A stretch of DNA of 64,000 nt from Ectobius pallidus (GCA_964059195.1 CAXKWD010000004.1:117755938-117819937); one strand, 5' to 3'; shown: positions 26,187-39,463, counted from the stretch's first letter. Numbers and translations are program-made. The notes: generated by a model from the sequence alone, not told the origin.

Positions 26187-26203
26187 GTTGTTGTTACCAT
26201 ATA

Positions 26204-26851
26204 CGAGGGTCATTCAATAATTAAAGAGACAAATTGGTCTGGGGAAAAGACTGTTGGTAGTACAAGTTTGATCATTGAGGATTTTAAGTTGGCATCACTG
26301 GGATGAGTTCTAATCAGCTGATGGATCTACATTGCTCTGTTTATAACCTCAAATTAAGTTTAACGATGTCGGGTCTTCTTGAAAATTCCACATTGGTTGA
26401 ACAACATTCTGTGATTAGTTTTTTGATTGCTGAAGGTAAAAAACCAGCTAATATATACTCTAGAATGACTAAAGTGTATGGTGAAAGTTGTATGAACCGT
26501 GGAAATTTTTACAAGCGGGTAGAACAGTTCAAAAGTGGTCGAGAATCAGTGACTGACGAACACCGTTCTGGCCGGCCTGTTGAAGTTGCGATTTAGCACC
26601 CTCTGATTTCCATTTGTTTGTTCCACTGAAGAAGTTCCAGGATAACGAGGATGTCAAGAAATTTGTGGGAAATTGGCTCCGATACCCAGACAAAGAGTTC
26701 TTTGCAGCCGGTATAAAAAGCTAGTAACCCGTTGGGACAAGTGCATAAATATCGATAGGGATTATGTTTAAAAGTAGGAAGTCTTGTTTTGTACAAATAA
26801 ACTGTTTTTTCTCCAGGTCAGTTTGTCTCTCTAATTATTGAATGGCCCTCA
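26204..26851 (+). mobile_element. Mariner element, internally deleted (648 bp)
   Basis: The terminal inverted repeats are about 40 bp: left cgagggtcattcaataatta..., right in reverse tgagggccattcaataatta..., with a handful of mismatches. TA dinucleotides flank both ends (26202-26203 and 26852-26853). About half the length of a full mariner remains, and the middle of the transposase is gone. Confidence 0.92.
26366..26771 (+). pseudogene. Mariner transposase relic lacking the catalytic core
   Basis: From ATG 26366 the frame encodes the N-terminal helix-turn-helix region (EQHSVISFLIAEGKKPANIY..., ...NFYKRVEQFKSGRESVTDEH then RSGRP), as in SETMAR-like mariners. Near 26594-26597 it jumps directly to the C-terminal part (APSDFHLFVPLKKFQ...), out of frame. 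A missing A near 26718 then shifts the frame again before TRWDKCINIDRDYV and the stop. The catalytic acidic residues upstream of the APSDFHLF segment lie in the deleted part, so no active enzyme can be made. Confidence 0.9.
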
Positions 26852-26853
26852 TA

Positions 26854-27851
26854 TTATAAAAATGGAAATCAATGAAGCTTATTTAGGATAATATATGTGA
26901 AATTAAACAGAAAAGTCCTTTCTATAAGCACCGAAATGTCTTATTATTGTTAAAATATTTTCGAAAAACAAAATAGACTTTCCCTCATGTTCCAAATGAC
27001 ATGCTTTAATGATTTTATAGGTATTGGAAAAATAGTTATTTAATATCCATTCCGGAAATAATAAGAGTAAATGTAATATAATATAATCGACTATACCTTA
27101 CCAGCAACGTAGTTTATGATTTTAGGTTAGACAGTGCTATGCAGTGAAGTCTTGAGTGTTTACATGAATAAGGTGTAGAGGACAACAATGTTGTTTATTT
27201 TTTAGTAAATTAATTAGTATCATGGTGGGGGCGCTCTAATTATTATTTGCGGATGATGGCAGGTAGATAAAGACTAAATTGAATTCCTTCCCGGGGTTTT
27301 CGAATGGGTTCTGAATTATTCCTTTCGTTACAACAGACGAACTCCATATCATTCTTACATGAGGTAATATAGAACTGAGTTAAGTACAATTTACTTGAAG
27401 TACATTTCTATCCAAAATGTGAAAGCCTCGTTTCACTCAACCGCCCGAGGCCGGGACTAACTTTGCGGGATGGTTTCACAAAGAGTCCATTCCTAATGAG
27501 GGCAGCTAATTGTTCGCTAATCCCAGGGTCAGTGTGTTTAGAAAGAAAAATTCCTTCTTATGTGGCGATGATGACCATTTTTCCACCTGGGTCGGTAAAA
27601 AGGACATATAACACTAACACAGCGAGTACAACTATTCAGCACGATACATGACAGTGGAATGAACAATCTGCAAGGAAGAATGAAAACCTGACAATGTTGC
27701 TTCTAGGTCTTAATCCCTCACTCATCCCTACAGTTAGGTAGCAGGGGAAAATGTTTTCCGAGTAGCTCCAAGAACTGACGCTTTCATGTTTTGAAAAGAA
27801 CTGTAAGCTTTATTAAGGGGAAATGGAATTGGTTTTTGGATGAAAAATCTG

Positions 27852-27883
<32 letters not shown>

Positions 27884-28902
27884 GGTATGTTATTCTCTGG
27901 ACTTTCCTCTTTAAAATGGCATACCATATATAATTGTACTCTAATTCTATCCGCGTAATTTTTATTATATATTTTTTTCCTGATAAGATCCAGGTTATGG
28001 AGCAGGGAAGTTTTAACTTTGAAGCTTGTTTTCGCTAAGTTTACTATTTTTATATAAAAAAGGTACATTTTCTCAGCTTCTGCTTAACCCACAAACTTGA
28101 CATTTTTAGGATTTGGTTATTCAGAAGTGTTACATACACTGAAAAAGAAATTGAATCGGTTAATCTGTGAACTATTTACAGGTTATATGATACTTAAAAA
28201 CGTTGATTAAATTTTATTTTAAAAAAATATTTCAGTAAATAAGCACATTTATGAAAAATCCTTTTTCAGTACTGACATACAGAGTATGTATCTAGAAAAT
28301 GTGAAAAGATCAAGTGTCTAATTTTAGTAGTGCTTCCCCTTAAACTGTAATAAAATTTAAAGATTTAAAACTGAGTTAAATACACTTCCTATTAACTTAC
28401 AGAATCATGAGTCTCTCTTTGTTGAGGGAGGAGAGAACATACACACACATGCATATCAAATGTTATATGCTGGAGGTACAATTAAAAAGAAATATGAGTC
28501 TTCATTTATGATTGATTGATTTTTCGAGAATTTTTTTGGTTAGTTTATAAACGGACGAGTATGGTGGTCTCATGGCATGGAAAGATAATAAATATATATA
28601 TATATATTTTATTTGGAAACTTAGCGGCTAGTTGATCTGCTTTTCTCTTTTTCAGCGTTTTCATTTGTGCAGCTGTTATCGGATTGCAATTTCAGCTTGG
28701 ATATGAGTATTTTCCCCTTTGGCATATCTAAAGAATTCAGTAGGTTTGCTTGATTCGCAGCACTGATTTTTCTCTTCGCTGGTCAAGAGCCATTTGTTGT
28801 ACAAAAGGCAGCATGGAAGGAAATTCACATGAAACTGCTGTAGATTTCCTTGAACGGCATGAAGTAATCTTTACAATAATAGTACTCCATTTCTGACAAA
28901 TT
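26854..28902. other. AT-rich DNA, no gene recognised
   Basis: Contains a T-run followed by (ATT)n at 27852-27882 and a short (TA)n near 28590-28606. A block at 27420-27650 is somewhat richer in GC and open for 62 codons, but I recognise no protein in it. Confidence 0.45.
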
Positions 28903-29122
28903 GAGTAGCGCAGCATGGCACTGACTTTCGGTGCCCAGAATTGGGGGTTCGATCCCGGCGCAGGTCGATAGTATTTATGTGTGCATAAATTGTGACAGGC
29001 CCATGTCTGTAGACTTACTGGCATGTAAAAAGAACTCTAAACAAAATTTCTGCACACCGCTGTCGGTCACAAGCCTAAATTGCAGTACATCCCCGTCGTT
29101 AAATAACCACAAAACCAACCAG
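28903..29122 (+). mobile_element. tRNA-derived SINE copy, degenerate
   Basis: A B box gggttcgatccc is followed by a body with tagacttactggcatgtaaa and aagaactc, related to the body of the SINE at 6054. It ends in a cgtcgttaaataacc segment often seen at SINE 3' ends. The A box is not clear, and no target duplication is seen. Confidence 0.55.
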
Positions 29123-29359
29123 TAGGTCGGAAATAGGCCTTTATTGAACCTGGCCTTACTTATTTCACAATCATAGACGGCGGTCATAGGATAAAATTTT
29201 GCAATTTTATCTTCGCTGTAATAGGCCTATTGGAACCTTGCAGAATGAGCAGCCACAGAGAGACATACTCTGTATCAATGTTGTAATGTACTAATTGGTT
29301 ACTGACTGGATGAGGATTGAATTAGCCTACTGAACTGTTGCTGAACTCTCGATATTTCC

Positions 29360-29381
29360 TAATTATCTACGTAGATAATTA
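29360..29381. repeat. Perfect 22-bp palindrome
   Basis: The inner 20 bases are aattatctac followed directly by its reverse complement gtagataatt, and one more base pairs on each side. There is no loop. It lies immediately before the hAT-like remnant. Confidence 0.85.
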
Positions 29382-29395
29382 TAATCATCGTAGAT

Positions 29396-29850
29396 CGGGG
29401 ATTTCCACCTTCAAGAGGTCCGAGGGCCAATGTTATTGATTGATCGGCAGGCACCACAGTTTTTGGGGTTTAATGTTTTAGACAAAGTGTATATAACGAG
29501 TTTACAATAGACCAAAAGTTGTAAATAACTTCAAGACCTTTTAAAAAGCAGTCTTGAATAATCTTGCTTTGTTTATTTCATCTTTCACATAACAATAATC
29601 ATGAGTTTCGTACCTGAAATTTATTAGGAATTTCTAACATTACCTAATAAAAACAACAGGATTATATATTTAAATTAGATACCTGAACTTCATTTCAATA
29701 AAGCTTAACACTTAATGATTATGTGTATATTTTTTTAATTAAAAGCATAGGAGATTAAATTAATATATTTTGAAACTGCCATAATGGGCAGCAAGAAAAG
29801 GCCTTGAGAGAGTAACATTTGGTCTCCGGGCCATCAGTTGGAAACCCCTG
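29396..29850. mobile_element. hAT-like non-autonomous remnant
   Basis: The left end is cggggatttccacc with gtccgagggcc further in. The right end, read in reverse, is caggggtttccaactgatgg then cccgga. These resemble the common hAT terminus CAGGGGTTTCCAAC. The interior is AT-rich, with no transposase and no exact 8-bp duplication. Confidence 0.45.
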
Positions 29851-29917
29851 GTCTAAAGCATGTTTGTGTATGTATGTGAACATGGTTGCATATGTCCACG
29901 CGGAAATTGGTATATTA

Positions 29918-30753
29918 CGAGGGCTGTCTATAAAGTAAGTTTCTCTACAGTATTTTTCGTATGAGAAGCCTTTTCCTTCACCGCCAATCACGTGTACGGG
30001 CTAAAGAACTGCCGCTAGCAGTGAGAGTCTTCCCTCCGTCTCGCCGTCTCTGATTGGACCGCGTATCTAAGCAGGAGAAGTACAAACTGCTTGTCATCTG
30101 CAAAACACTGTTTAGGACTGTTTACAGGAACAAAACATAATTTCATGGAAATGTTTATTGCAACAGATACTGCAAGTGTTCAGCTATTTTTCAAAATATT
30201 CGCTACCGGAATTGAGACATTTTTCACACCCTGGGACCAACTTTTGAATATCTGTGTCGTAGAACTCTGCCGCCTGGGATTTGAACCACTGTGTGACAAC
30301 CATCTCCGCCTCTTTGTCATTCTTCGTCATTTTTTGAGGTCTAGGAAAAGATGGAAATTACTGGGAGCGAGATCTGGGCTGTAAGGCGGATTTTTAAACA
30401 CCTCCCACCAAGTCTCCTGCGGAGGTTCGACTGGGAGGTGTTTAAACATTCACCCTATAGTCCGGACCTCGATCCTAGTGATTTCCATCTTTTCCTACAC
30501 CTCAAGAAATGACGAAGAATGACAAAGAGGCGAAGATGGTTGTAACACAGTGGTTCAAATCCCAGGCGGCAGAGTTCTACGGCACAGGTATTCAAAAGTT
30601 GGTCCCACGGTATGAAAAAGTCTCAATTCTGGTAGCGAATATTTTGAAAAATAGCTGAACACTTGCAGTAGCTGTTGTAATAAACATTTCCATGAAATTG
30701 TGTTTTCTTTCTGTAAACGGCCTCAGGGAAACTTATTTTATGGATGCGCCTCT
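29918..30753. mobile_element. Mariner derivative rearranged into a long palindrome (836 bp)
   Basis: TA dinucleotides at 29916-29917 and 30754-30755 flank imperfect mariner ends: left cgagggctgtctataaagta, right in reverse agaggcgcatccataaaata. The right half reads toward the 3' end of a mariner transposase (SPDLDPSDFHLFLHLKK, then mutated). The left half contains the same 3' region in the opposite direction, preceded by about 200 bp that look like a mariner 5' end. So the element has its own termini but an inverted duplication of the transposase 3' part inside. Confidence 0.8.
30118..30720. repeat. Inverted repeat, arms about 300 bp, loop about 3 nt
   Basis: The arms 30118-30417 and 30421-30720 pair around ctcc-tgc-ggag (30414-30424), with scattered mismatches and no net length difference. 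Both arms carry mariner transposase C-terminal sequence, in opposite directions. A transcript through here would form a long hairpin. Confidence 0.85.
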
Positions 30754-30755
30754 TA

Positions 30756-33700
30756 TTTATGTTTGTTTCTATGATGAGATGTTGAAACATTTTATCGAGC
30801 GATACGTCGCGTACTCGCTTAGGCCTAAGTCGCGGTTTCATTCCTGGTGTGAGGCAACGGTTTGAATATAGGGTTCTCTTAGTTTTACACACGTGCAAAT
30901 GAGACTAGAATTGACTTACTCCTGTTTTTCTAGATGTGTACGAGGTAGATAATACATAGCAACTAATAACTGTTAATAAGCCCCGAATATCCCACTGTTG
31001 TTGAAAGGCTGCCAAAGATGTTTTGGTCAAACTAATCTTATTTTTTATTCTACAGTTATTTATTTTTTATTTAATGTCATACAACTTATTATAAGGCTCC
31101 ATTTACAGAGGAATTCTATCTCTAGGTCTTTCAGTTTAGAGAGATATTCCCATACACATGAGACAGATTCTGGAACATAAAATGGCGGTTATGTTGAGAT
31201 TTTCGCTGCAAAACGTTTCATGTATTTCGTAGTGTATTGATCGAGTGAATCTTAAATGAAATGCTACATTGCGTCTTACGCCACTCTAACATGTAACAGG
31301 ACTAGAGTGTTACAAACGAGCATCACAGCACACCACAGCGGAGAAACTCGGAACTATATGAGCATTGGTCACAATTTCCAGTCACTGGCAGTATTACTGG
31401 ATGGCGCTGCAAGATCTCTTTTTGATGTTAGTACTTTTACACGGATGATAATACAGATGATATATTAGGCGAATTTTATTGATTGCAAATAGTATTTGTT
31501 CAGCCACAGGAGATGCATAGGAGATGCATGTAGATGAAAAAATTCGAGTGCCCATACACACACACACAAGCACTTACAAACTGCAGTTATTTCGCAATGT
31601 TATCGATTGAATCCAGTCCAACGGAATGAATACAGTTTTGTAGTAGCTTGCAAGTTTCGGTTTTGACCTTGCGAAAAATCATTCTAATTCGGGTGATTTC
31701 CGTTTTTCGTCAATGTAAGACACGGATACACAATGGAGAAAAATAATGAAATGAAGTTTTAAAAATAGAATTACCGGTTGTGTTGCTTTAGTTTGTATTC
31801 CTATCTTATCTTCTTCCACTATGGTTTGGTTTCCTATAGGGCTACTGAATTTTTGTTGTTGTATTATTGTATATGATTGATTCAACGCTGCAAATTTACG
31901 TTAATTCATTCAGTTATTTATTTGAGCAAATCAAGTTGAAACGATAATTAATTATTATTAAATAATTATCCAACAGAAATATGAAAAATCACAGTAGGAA
32001 AGGAACAAATGTTGCGTGTTGTATAATGTTTGTGGAACTACAGGAGAGATAATAATACTTGAAGGTTTCTTAGGCAATAGGCTTCAGTTCGGCCAATGAG
32101 AACAACAATACACTTTTTAGACAGTCGAAAGTAAAAGAAGCACTTTTAAAGGTAGACGACATTAATTAAAAGGGAAAGAATTATGCCTCTGAGTGTTATA
32201 AAATTATGATACTCCAGGATGACAACTTTCATTGTTTTGTATGACAATACTCTTTTTAGTTAAGAATGGCACAAAAATAAATAAACCCAGTCTGATATAA
32301 ATTGAAAATATTAAAATTCATTACGCGTTTTTAAACGCTAAATTTCTCATAGTGGTCGCAAATATATCATACTTGTTGGCTGAAAAGCGTTGTCCATTCC
32401 ATCTTTTACATCGGCACCCATGTACGAAAATTCAATAACCTCTGCACGTGCAAGGGGGCATACTAGGTGGCAGGAGAGTTCACGAACAGCTGTAAAGACC
32501 CCAAAATGGCTGGAGCATACGCATTAAAACTTATTATTTCACAAATATTAACGCCTGTCTAAAAAAAGTTAATAACAGTTCAACCTTTAACAATTTCACT
32601 TGTTAAAAATTGCATAACTAGGATTATTATTCGCAATCAAACCGATTAAATTATTTATTTGTGAATTAATTGTTAGATACCATAAGTAGTGTGCACTATT
32701 TTTTCCTTCAAAGTATTGCAAAAAATAAATCAAATAATGCGTGAATCAGAGAGTTAAATTATATATTTAGCGGACGTACGTTGGAATGTGTGGAACTTAA
32801 CTTTACTTGCTATCTAAGTTTCTACTTCCTATTCAGATATCTACTTATAATATTTCTTTGATTCATTCAAATTACACTAGGCTACTTAGTTTAAAACTGC
32901 AGTCAAGATTATCGTTTGCAAATGTTCCAATTTCTTTTTCTCCACCATTGCCAAATGTAATGTAGGTACGAGAAAGTATGTGTTCGATCGCTAGAATTTT
33001 ATGTCTAGTTTTCAATTGAAATATACGTTTAGAGGGTAATTTAATCCAACATTAACATCCACGATATAAGAAAGAAAATGGAAATGAGAAAGAAAAATGT
33101 TTGTGTGAACATTAGCCTGTAGATATCTGCGAATTATATTGAATAGAAATTTTACACGACGATTTTTTTTACTATTATTACCACTTGGCATAAAATATTC
33201 TCTTCTCTTCTATTTCCTTCGAAAATGGATTGCATTGAAATATCTAACTTTTACGTGAAAAATTTCCCGTCCAATGCTTTCCGTAGATGGAAAGTACCAT
33301 CGCTTCTTGAATGCGTACTCCTGCAAGGTGGCCACTTACTCTTGGCCTGAATTTGAAGCTAGAAAATAACTTAGGGTGCAGAAAGTTACGCGAGCGTCTC
33401 ACATTAGATATTGTTACCTTAAATTAATGAAAAACGTTTGACGCCTCATTTAGTATTTCATGTTTATAGCTTTTGTAATATTTAGGTCGACTTGTTCCTC
33501 TGCTTTACACAGGTTTTGTAGAAACACTTCTTTGATTCTCGTGGCATGGAATTGGTCGGAGGGCACAGATGCGGTCATGTATAACCCATTTGGTGCTTGG
33601 AGACTTGAAGGAAATTGAGGTGGGAGTTGGCACTTGTTGTTGGCTGTTATTTCTGCAGGTCGTAAAAGTTATTTTGTTAACGTAAATTAAATTCTCATCC

Positions 33701-34916
33701 AGCTGGAGCTCAAACACGTCGTTTCATAACGTCCTTGCAGGAATAATGAATGAATGCACGAATAACATGAATGAATTCTGGCTTCTATCCCACTATAGAA
33801 TGAGATTACCTAACATTCACTATGAAAATAGATTTGCTCTGTAGAATGCTACAGGAAGGTAAACTAAAGGCGATTGTATGGCTTTGCTGAATAACTGCCG
33901 CTGTTCATAGAGTTAAAAGTTACATTTTATTATTTCTGTATGAGATTCGCGAAAAGAAACAATCCTACCGCAAAAGATTATACCGAAGAGGAAAATTCGA
34001 CCAGGATGGGAACGAAACCAAGTTTTCAGTTCAGTTTTCTAATATCGAGATTATGTTCGCTGTAATGCCACTGTCGGAATCAATATTAAGTTATTATTAC
34101 TTTCTTAATTATTTTAACTATTAAAATTAATATAACTATGTCATCACTCAGATTCCATTACCGGCCAGAACAAATTTCCTTTACAGAATATGTACTATAC
34201 AAAGTAAGATACGCGTATAACTGAAAGTATTTCAACAACTAAAAATTAAATCATTTTACTTTTTCATACACTTTTAAGACTTTCGTACATTGTATTTTTA
34301 TATATATAAAATTGAATAACGTATACGTTTTCGATCAGTTGTTTGCTCTTCTCAACGACATACAGGAATGAAAATTGTTTAATAAATACATTGTGGATTT
34401 GTAACCTAGGGCAAATATGCATTAATTGAATGATCTACCTTACAATCGGGCGGTATTTCTGCAATATCTGCAGTTATGTGCGTAGACGTTCTCATTGTCC
34501 GAGGATTGTGTTCAAACTTTGATCGTAATATCACACATTAATATAATCGAAATGGGGGAGTGGATTTCGTTTTGCTAAATTTTTTATCTAGATTCATCTT
34601 TTTAGATCTTGTCATAATTATTTAAATTCTCTCCTCTTCCGGTTTAGAAAGTACTGTGTTAGGTATTTCAACAGTGAAAAAATAATTTCTCGGAAAAGAA
34701 TTTCCTTCCTGCGATATTGCACGTTAGCTAGGCCTATTATATAGGTCAGATATTTAACTATCCTAGAAACTGTCTATCAGATAACTGCACCTATTTGGTT
34801 TAACCAAGTCAGTATGACATGAAACATACCTCTTTATTTATTCATCAACCGTCCGAAAGTACATTTTCTACAGTGTGTCTTTGTTTTTACATTATCTTTT
34901 TGTAACACTCATGCCT
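30756..34916. other. AT-rich DNA, no gene recognised
   Basis: Short (CA)n at 31554-31568; TAGGCCTA at 30820 and 34729. Open frames are all under about 75 codons and none is recognisable. Confidence 0.45.
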
Positions 34917-34951
34917 GTGCCGGCACTCGAACCCGCAGCCTCCTGCACCAG

Positions 34952-34992
<41 letters not shown>
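34917..34992 (-). mobile_element. SINE B-box fragment joined to (AT)n microsatellite
   Basis: On the minus strand a gcgggttcgagtgcc B box lies next to a run of about 39 bp of alternating A and T (34954-34992). The A box and tail are missing. Confidence 0.5.
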
Positions 34993-34994
<2 letters not shown>

Positions 34995-37900
34995 GTTTGT
35001 GTGTTTACAAGTTAGCTAATAATTACATTGGGTTACAAAATTTTATTTTTTGTCATTGCATTTACTTACAATGGGTGATTATAGGACCTGTATTTTTGCC
35101 TCCTTTTTACGAATCTGAACTCACATTTGATGTATCACATAAGGATTTTACAGAATTTCAATTTAAGTATTTAGTTAAACTTCAATATCATTTATAGTGA
35201 AGTTAAAGAAATTAAGTGAACAAAAGTAACTATAACTATCTTAAAATGAAATCAACCCAAAAAAAAATTACTTATTACTTTGTTTGTTAATATATAAAAT
35301 GTATTTTGACACATGGCAAATCCAGGATACACATTTCAGGACATAAACTCACTTCCTTCTGTTGCATCAGTGTGATACAGATTGTCACTCTTCATAGACC
35401 AGCAGTAGTCCTTAAAATCACAAAAATCCACCTACCCTGATAACATCTTTCTATCCAATCTCTTGTAAATGTTCTTCAGTATAATCTCCCAAGTTTTCAG
35501 GGGAATAGTCGAGATAGTTTTGAAGGAAATGCGACTTGATATTATTACATACGTTTTTCATAGCCATTGTAATCTGGGTGCTTCCTATTCCCCCCAAAAC
35601 CGTTTTATCACATCCTTGAATCCAGCCATGCTAATCTTTCCTCACAGCTCATCAAATCCTCATCGTTCATCTGCCTTAAGGTCCCTAATCTGTGGTCAGT
35701 TTATCGTCAGAAGGAAGGAGAATTTCTGACAGATATACTTAAAACTTTCACCAGAATATTTGGATAACCTGAGTGTTGTGAAAGAAGTATTGCTATAACT
35801 TTTAGACAACCAAATACTGCCCATTCGTGCCCTGAATTTTTAATCGCCATTAATAGGCCTACCATTGCTAGGGTTTCGTACTTTACCTTCAAGGTATAAT
35901 AATACTCTACTGGTATTCGAACCATACTTATTGGTAATGTGTAGGGGTACAGCTTTCATTCTTTTTTTGTTTGTTTCATCTTTAAATAACCCCATTCGTT
36001 CTTCTTGTATTATACATAGTGTTATTAGGTACAATCCTCAGTGAAATACTCATAACACTCCTCATTTCTTGCACGATACCAGGAGAATGGTGTACCAGGA
36101 ACTAGCAGTCTTTTCTCCTTTAAACGAGAACCCAAAATTTGTCACAACACTTTTCACCTTGGGGAAAACAACATTGGTTTCAGCTCTTCTTTGGGCATCG
36201 AAATTTCATGGCCTGCAAAATCAGAGAACACTGACGACAACGATGACGATGATGATTGTAAGGTTACAGTGGTTAGGTATAGGAGTACTGGGTCCATGCG
36301 ATACAGGTCAGATGGCTGATTATATCGACCGCTGAACATTGATACGTGGGAATTTAAAAGAAGCAAAATTACGTAATTATGTAAAAACTGTGGGTGTTAC
36401 AGGACATCTGATACCATATCTGTAAACAGCTCTAAGAAGTTACTTAAAACACATATTTTCATGCAAAGCCCCAAAATGATGTTACCCGGTGTTATTCATA
36501 ATATTAAAAATTCACGTTTATAAATCCAACTTCCTACACCGTACACTTTCTCCTTTCTACAGTAATATGCGCGTTGACCAGCGACGATTGATTTGCTGTC
36601 TGCTATGATTTGCTTCCCGCCTACAGTGTTCATAAATTTTCTTGTTACTGTCGATTTGCGTCACGAGAGAAAACATTTGTAATTTGACGCGGTATAAAAA
36701 AAGGGAGGGAACTATTACTTGAATCGCATGTTTTTGCTCCGATCTTCTCTCCCTGTAGACTCGTTTTGCTTCGAAGACTGTAATTCTAGCTCCACTAATG
36801 GTTTTATATTGACAGGAAGGGTTGAAAAGTGCCACTTCATTTTAGTCGATAAAAGGGGAAAGCATTAGCAAATCTATACGGTAGTGGAGATTGCAATAAA
36901 ATGGCACGATTACCAGAGTATTGCTTTCGACACTACGCTAGTATTCTACCTATAAAGGTCCTTCGCTTGACATCGGCTGTTGCCGTACATGTAGCAGTAT
37001 TAGTCCGGAAATTATATATCCAGTTCTTTCGCAATGTAGCACACATTGTAATGCACACAGAAGTTCCATATACAAATTATACAGTATGAGCAGTTAAGTG
37101 ATTTTTAGATTGAATTAATCTAGATTTCGTTTTTTATATCGTGCAGATTTCAGTGACTATTGGCGGAAAAATATTTTATTTCCCGAACACTTAATTTTAG
37201 AACACTTAATTTTTAACCCGTTTTATACCAAAGCAATTTTATATTTACTTTTTATTAAAACGCAACACTTGTAACTTTTTATGAATTAGGCCTACGTTAA
37301 GTTCACACATCAAGGTATTTATTTTAAATTATTTTATGTGCCTTTCAGTTTTCATAATGTATTATTTACGATATAAAAGTCAGTCTGAAAATCGTGACTA
37401 TAGGTTCCAAGAAATGGATGGAGTATTCTACCTAAGACATTCTGGATCTCGATATCGAATGGTAGCTAGCTAAATTGGTTAAATAGAAAAATGTCTGAAC
37501 TGATGACCCAATGTATCTACTTTAGCATAACGTTACATTTTGATGCAGATAATAATGCTATGATGAGCATTAATTTATATCGTGCCACGCAGAGCTCTAG
37601 CGCTGTCCTGATATTCTTGTTTTTAAATAAAAGTTTATGCAAGTGTATAATATCTTCCTCTCATTTTGCCATAATTCGTGGATAAATTCCAGCTATTTGT
37701 TTCAAAAACACGTTTATTGTATAGTTAACATAAAAAAAAAACACTGAGGAAGAATGATTGACACTAAAGGAAACGTACGGTATCTTACAAATCACCCGTA
37801 TTTCACCCTTATTATAAGACATTAAATACCAATTTTCTGAAAATGATTATTTTTAAGACAGTCTGAAGACAGTTCATCATCTTTGTGGAATTTATTGCAA

Positions 37901-38710
37901 GTTGTGAAATAGGACTTTTGCATTCAGTAGGCTACTTACCTTGAAACTGCAAATGTTAGGCGATCGATTATTGAAACGTTTCTTTCCTGTGGAGAGAAGA
38001 TGGTGGCAAATGGGATCAGGATTGTTAACTTTATTGTCATCATAAAACTGGATTTAAGGAAGGGCTTCGATGGTAAGGAATAAAGATCTAAATTTTATGT
38101 TTGTTATACAAATTTGTTTATTTCTTTTGTTGTTTGTGGATTTTTACGTGGAAGTTAAATTAATAAATCGTCCGATACTTGCCATTCTTTAAAATGATTG
38201 TTAGTATTATTGATAGCAGATCAAGAGGAGTTAACATAACACATGGATCTGTTTCCTTTATCCTTGTTATAACATATTGTGTACTGTAACTTGATCCTGA
38301 TCACATTAATCAGGCCTTGTCTTTAAGTTAACATGCTTTTACAAGTGGTGCAATATTTATACCCGTCCAGTCAGCGGTATTAACGCAATATATATATAAC
38401 AGGTTCAAGATTTGCATCCTTCATGGGATAAATTCTAGCTCTAATATTTATATTATAGTTTCATACTTATTATGAAATTCAGATAATATACTCAATTATG
38501 AACACTTTTTTTTTCCTCTTTTCTATGAATGGGTTAGTATAGGTTATGCCTTCTTCGCTTTAGCCTAATAGTTAAACACCCCTTTACTGTTCATGAAAAC
38601 GGTCTATTAATTTTAAAAAAATACTAATTATATTAATACACAGCAGAAAGCAAAATAATTTATAACTTTTCTCTGCGCGACCGCTACTTCATCTACCATA
38701 GGCATATGAC
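34993..38710. other. AT-rich DNA, no gene recognised
   Basis: No exon or transposon that I can name. TAGGCCTA occurs at 35854 and 37287. Open frames at 35469-35729 and 36557-36835 (86 and 92 codons) show no known motif and lie in ordinary AT-rich sequence. Confidence 0.45.
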
Positions 38711-38714
38711 AGGA

Positions 38715-38910
38715 TTGGGGGGCATGGCCGTTAATGATGGTCTCCGTAACCGGAGCCACTACTGTACTTCTTTCTCAAGTAGCACCTCAGTTTGAATCAC
38801 GAGGCTGAGTGCACCCCACGTCAGAAAAATCCGAGGAAATACCGGGGGTTCGAACCCGGGCCTGCAGAAACGCAGCCAGCGATACTAACCACGATACCAC
38901 GCAGGGTGAT
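38715..38910 (-). mobile_element. tRNA-derived SINE, minus strand
   Basis: Read on the minus strand, a tRNA-like head ggtatcgtggttagtatcgc is followed by a B box cgggttcgaacccc and a body running to about 38715. The A box (tcgtggttagtatcg) is close to that of tRNA-Asp. No acceptor-stem pairing and no target duplication were found, so it is not a functional tRNA gene. Confidence 0.6.
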
Positions 38911-39177
38911 CCTTGAAACGAGCTAACATAACGAAAATATCGGTAGAATAGTCATTAATCGAGATTTAAATTCTGATCCCCTCGCAAATGTTTGCATAAC
39001 AGACATATGCCAGACATGGAAAACTAATATCAATAGGCTACATTTTTGCAGAGGAACGAAGTGCCGCGAACAGCGCATTGCTTTTACGCTTTACGGTTCG
39101 GCAACCTTCACTCATTTTCAGCAGTTTCTCTGAACTATTACTAAGTAGTTTAATTCAACATGTAATGACTATTGACC

Positions 39178-39463
39178 GCACGTCGTGGTGTAGTTGGTTG
39201 GGGCAAGTGCTGCAAACTCCAGGTAGCAGATTCGACTCGAGATGAGAGAGCAATGGTATTTTTCAATCGGACTAATCATTCAGATAGCGCATGGGCGCAT
39301 GGCCCTGGGATTCACTCAGCTTTCTACAGAAATTAGTACTTTGAGTAGACCTGGAGGAAAACATACCGGTGCTTAAAGTGACATCTACCAATTTATGTGC
39401 CTCAACCTCCAGGAATCGTAAGGGTCGCCAGAGTAGGAGGGTCCATTACTTTATTCTGTAACG
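39178..39463 (+). mobile_element. tRNA-derived SINE, same family as 63045
   Basis: The head gtcgtggtgtagttggttgg (A box) is followed by a degenerate B box agattcgactcg. The body shares actcagc...tacagaaat, ccggtgc and ctcaacctcc blocks with the SINE at 63045-63344. It is more diverged and has no convincing target duplication, so it is the older copy. Confidence 0.7.

Larger units (their letters stand above)
20059..26201. other. AT-rich DNA with little recognisable content
   Basis: Apart from the 62-bp repeat pair, 22800-22985 carries a ccaagtttcatgaaaccgat block followed by cagacacacggacggacg, a motif common at the ends of degenerate insect transposons. An (ATT)n run at 26137-26186 abuts the mariner element. 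No host exon is recognised. Confidence 0.45.

Noticed and set aside
36557..36835. 92-codon minus-strand open frame, basic composition
   Set aside because: No motif, and there is no start context or splice evidence.
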